Origin: Anaerolineae bacterium
GTDB taxonomy: Bacteria; Chloroflexota; Anaerolineae; Aggregatilineales; Phototrophicaceae
DNA length: 12,265 nt
Reading direction: 5' to 3'
Assembly (NCBI GenBank): GCA_020848855.1
Contig: JADLHH010000631.1
Span: 1 to 12,265, forward strand
Numbering within the stretch: the first letter of the stretch is position 1; every line of letters starts with the position of its first letter. A model generated the notes under the pieces. That model searched no databases and was not told where the DNA came from. It saw only the letters and a list, made by a program, of their open reading frames with translations. This document shows positions 11,845 to 12,265 of the stretch, one piece after another. The position numbers and the translations under genes are program-made.

Positions 11845-12265
11845 TTGCCCCCCGCCATGGAGCTGCTGTCGAGCCTGTGCGCCGTAGGAGTCGCTGCCGC
11901 GCTGCTGTTCAACCTCGCCGTGCAGCCCCACCGCGCCCCGACGCATCCGCAGCTTGTGGCGCTGAGCAGCGCGCTCCTGCTGTGGGGGCTGCTCGGCACG
12001 CTCGTACCGGGCAATTATGCGCCCGCCGCGTCCGGGCTGGCAGCGACGGCGCTCGCCGGCTTCGCGTTTATCGCCCGCTACCTTGTCACCGAATCGAACA
12101 TCAGCCGCCTGCTCAGCCGCGCGCGTCCGGCGACGCTGGTCGCGCTTCTGCTGCTGATCTGGGCAGGACGTGATACGCCAGCCGCGCCTATCGTCGTCTA
12201 CGCCATCGTGCTGTTCCACGCGGGGACAGCCCTGTGGACAATCCTGATCGCTCGTCACCCAGACG
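11845..12265 (+). CDS. Multi-pass membrane protein, N-terminal part only
   Basis: An open frame runs from the TTG at 11845 to the end of the window without a stop (140 codons). The product is strongly hydrophobic. Segments near residues 6-26, 38-54, 60-77, 98-108 and 115-134 look like membrane spans separated by short loops such as QPHRAPTHPQ and TESNISRLLSRARP. I recognise no family in the visible part. It may be the membrane sensor region of a larger protein (for example a kinase or diguanylate cyclase) or a plain membrane protein; the missing C-terminus would decide. An opposite-strand frame of similar length exists but encodes a low-complexity Arg- and Gln-rich product and is rejected. 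Confidence 0.65.
   Translation, partial: MPPAMELLSSLCAVGVAAALLFNLAVQPHRAPTHPQLVALSSALLLWGLLGTLVPGNYAPAASGLAATALAGFAFIARYLVTESNISRLLSRARPATLVALLLLIWAGRDTPAAPIVVYAIVLFHAGTALWTILIARHPD

Noticed and set aside
11803..12258. Minus-strand frame of 151 codons at the right edge
   Set aside because: Gln-, Arg- and Gly-rich composition typical of a shadow; the plus strand encodes a coherent membrane protein with a ribosome site.

Overview
The window is about 12.3 kb of high-GC, densely packed bacterial DNA. It carries no rRNA, tRNA, CRISPR array, transposase or phage gene. The family mix suggests a free-living Chloroflexota (Anaerolineae-like) bacterium: an ABATE/CGNR regulator, REC-only and REC-GAF response regulators, a CocE hydrolase, a hemC-hemD pair, tandem signal peptidases and a YgiT-type zinc-finger protein. 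This taxonomic guess is an inference from gene families and base composition, not a phylogenetic placement. Starts other than ATG are common: GTG or TTG is the best start for five genes.

Left part (1-4650). An orphan secreted protein (26-1249) converges on an alpha/beta hydrolase of dienelactone-hydrolase type (2083-1256). Upstream of the hydrolase start, in the same frame, lies an 18-codon signal peptide closed by a TAG stop (2158-2102), so the gene looks like a secreted hydrolase cut by an amber codon just after its signal peptide. A perfect 28-bp palindrome (2179-2206) sits between this gene and a divergent ABATE/CGNR zinc-finger regulator (2294-2902). The two probably form a regulator-plus-target divergon. 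The regulator meets a membrane-anchored CocE/NonD-type esterase (4614-2899) tail to tail, with the stop codons overlapping by 4 bases.

Middle part (4651-7400). About 490 bases without a recognised gene hold a series of hairpins ending in a strong intrinsic terminator (to 4948), a candidate small RNA or leader. Next come a weak promoter and a 22-codon upstream ORF before hemC (5101-6030). hemC overlaps hemD (6027-6776) by ATGA, and the pair performs two consecutive steps of tetrapyrrole synthesis, from porphobilinogen to uroporphyrinogen III. An AT-rich spacer with a plausible promoter precedes a stand-alone receiver-domain protein (7011-7400).

Right part (7401-12265). A divergent short-chain dehydrogenase without the usual Tyr/Lys pair (7530-8312) converges on an alkaline-phosphatase-superfamily enzyme (9181-8396); a 20-bp palindrome lies between them. 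The phosphatase is the downstream member of an apparent two-gene operon with a REC-GAF response regulator (10140-9205). Divergent from that is a run of two tandem type I signal peptidases (10324-10893, 10902-11483) and a small two-CxxC zinc-finger protein (11507-11794). The window ends inside a multi-pass membrane protein (from 11845). I see no defence island, biosynthetic cluster or mobile element. The points most worth a second look are the interrupted hydrolase with its palindrome, the structured region before hemC, and the paired signal peptidases.
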